Shown here piece by piece: positions 15,478 to 16,455 of a stretch of 16,455 nucleotides of DNA; the first letter of the stretch is position 1; each line of letters starts with the position of its first letter. Under the pieces are notes generated by a model. It was not told the DNA's origin, did not search any database, and saw only the letters and a program-made list of their open reading frames with translations. Source of the stretch: Mucilaginibacter sp. (GTDB lineage: Bacteria > Bacteroidota > Bacteroidia > Sphingobacteriales > Sphingobacteriaceae). The stretch is taken from the NCBI GenBank assembly GCA_014376655.1, contig JACMRC010000550.1, forward strand, positions 1-16,455, read 5' to 3'. Made by a program: the position numbers and the translations under genes.

Positions 15478-16455
15478 TTAGTTAGGCATCTCAGCTGCCG
15501 ATGGCGGCGGTGAATCCTTACCCCACATTCTATTTGCAACAGGGCCCATTACCAGTTCAAGTACACCACCGTTAGCAATATCGGTATGATTGAACCATGG
15601 CTTGTTCCAAACCTTGCCATTTAGCTTAGCTGACTGGATATACTTATTAGTGAACGATGCATTCTGCGCTTTTACCTCGAAGAACTTACCGTTACCTACA
15701 TTCATCTTCACAGACGGGAAGCATGGGCTGCCAATATTATAAGTTGGCGATCCCGGAGTAACCGGGTAAAAACCTAACTGACTAAATACAACAAACGCTG
15801 TCATACCGCCACCGTCTTCGTCGCCGGGTACACCCATTAAATCGTTACGGTACCATTGGTCTAATAGCGAGCGGATGCGTTTTTGTGTACGCCATGGCGC
15901 ACCTGCATAGTTATATAAATACGGGATATGGAAGCTTGGCTCGTTAGCCATAGAGAACATCCCTACGTTGCCGGTATGATCCGGCAGGATAGCATAAAAA
16001 TCCCAACGCGAACCCGGTATAGGCTCATTAAACATATTTTCTAATGCGGCTACAAATTTTTCGTTGCCGCCAACAAGGTTCACTAAGTCGCCGATGTTAT
16101 GCTGTACATCCCAACGGTAAACGTAGCCGTTGTTCTCATCATAATAATCGCGTGCGCCGGGGCCGCCTGATGTACGGTAATCTAACGGCTCAATAAAATT
16201 ACCATCCCTATCCTTTGGATGGAAGAAACCCGTTGCAGGGTTAAATACATTACGATAGTTGTATGATGCTTTCAGGTAATGGTTAGCATCATCAGTTTTA
16301 CCTAAATCTTTAGCAATTTGTGATAAGCACCATTCGTCATAAGATGTACCTAAAGTAACTGCTATTGGCTGGCGTTTCTCGCCACGGCTTACGTTAGCCA
16401 CTGTTTCTTTTTCTCCGATCTTTAACGCAGGGAAATAACCTTTTTGCTTATAGAA
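15478..16455 (-). CDS. GH92 alpha-mannosidase, C-terminal part (5' end outside window)
   Basis: The frame is open to the window edge, so the GTG at 16401 is not the start; about 325 residues of the C-terminal catalytic part are seen. GH92 enzymes are calcium-dependent inverting exo-alpha-mannosidases acting on mannans or N-glycans, usually exported. Diagnostic pieces are GTSYDEWCLSQIAKDLGK, the ENNGYVYRWDV segment (equivalent to the EGNxWQY region that carries the acid glutamate), SMANEPSFHIPYLYNYAGAP, and VPGDEDGGGMTAFVVFSQLG followed by FYPVTPGSPTYNIGSP. The last block includes the acidic pair expected to act as base. The C-terminus (GPVANRMWGKDSPPP to the stop) has normal length for the family. 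The stop lies 10 bases from the M14 remnant, which suggests that a deletion removed what used to lie between. Confidence 0.93.
   Translation of the reverse strand, partial: FYKQKGYFPALKIGEKETVANVSRGEKRQPIAVTLGTSYDEWCLSQIAKDLGKTDDANHYLKASYNYRNVFNPATGFFHPKDRDGNFIEPLDYRTSGGPGARDYYDENNGYVYRWDVQHNIGDLVNLVGGNEKFVAALENMFNEPIPGSRWDFYAILPDHTGNVGMFSMANEPSFHIPYLYNYAGAPWRTQKRIRSLLDQWYRNDLMGVPGDEDGGGMTAFVVFSQLGFYPVTPGSPTYNIGSPCFPSVKMNVGNGKFFEVKAQNASFTNKYIQSAKLNGKVWNKPWFNHTDIANGGVLELVMGPVANRMWGKDSPPPSAAEMPN

Overview
The window looks like a chromosomal segment from a member of the Bacteroidota, most likely a Sphingobacteriaceae soil or plant-associated genus close to Mucilaginibacter or Pedobacter. This is inferred from the moderate GC content, lipoprotein signals of Bacteroidota type, promoters resembling the TTTG / TAnnTTTG consensus of this phylum, and protein families typical of it (GH92, GH78, GH43 with discoidin and FN3 modules, a TPR-membrane-HTH regulator, DUF4440). 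The genus is an inference only. No rRNA, tRNA, CRISPR array, insertion sequence or phage gene was seen.

Left part (1-3622): a compact plus-strand run holds the 3' end of a GNAT acetyltransferase, a DUF3298-type lipoprotein and aspartate kinase, packed with 2 and 0 bp gaps. It meets, stop codon to stop codon with no gap, a minus-strand lipoprotein of unknown function. Next comes a DUF4440/SnoaL-like secreted protein gene broken by an in-frame TAA inside its signal peptide. It ends at a strong bidirectional hairpin terminator shared with a small 59-aa hydrophilic ORF on the other strand.

Middle (3622-7139): a large TPR sensor-regulator (signal segment, TPR repeats, one membrane span, coiled coil, LuxR-like HTH) is divergent from a helicase-like protein. 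The latter keeps Walker A but has lost most other DEAD-box motifs. Their shared AT-rich intergenic region carries a perfect 12-bp dyad and a good promoter for the helicase.

Right part (7191-16455, all minus strand) is a carbohydrate-degradation neighbourhood. An operon of two tandem paralogous secreted beta-propeller-like proteins is followed by a GH43 enzyme with a discoidin-like and an FN3 domain. Upstream lie a GH78 alpha-L-rhamnosidase with its own promoter and terminator, an OmpA-like lipoprotein, a C-terminal remnant of an M14 zinc carboxypeptidase, and the 3' end of a GH92 alpha-mannosidase running off the window. GH43, GH78 and GH92 activities would together attack side chains of plant pectin or of glycoproteins. 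No SusC/SusD pair lies in the window, so this is not a complete polysaccharide utilization locus as seen here.

The points most worth a second look are the two decayed genes (DUF4440 nonsense mutation and M14 remnant abutting GH92), the propeller paralog pair with conserved ends and a divergent middle, the motif-poor helicase homologue, and the dyad at the regulator promoter.
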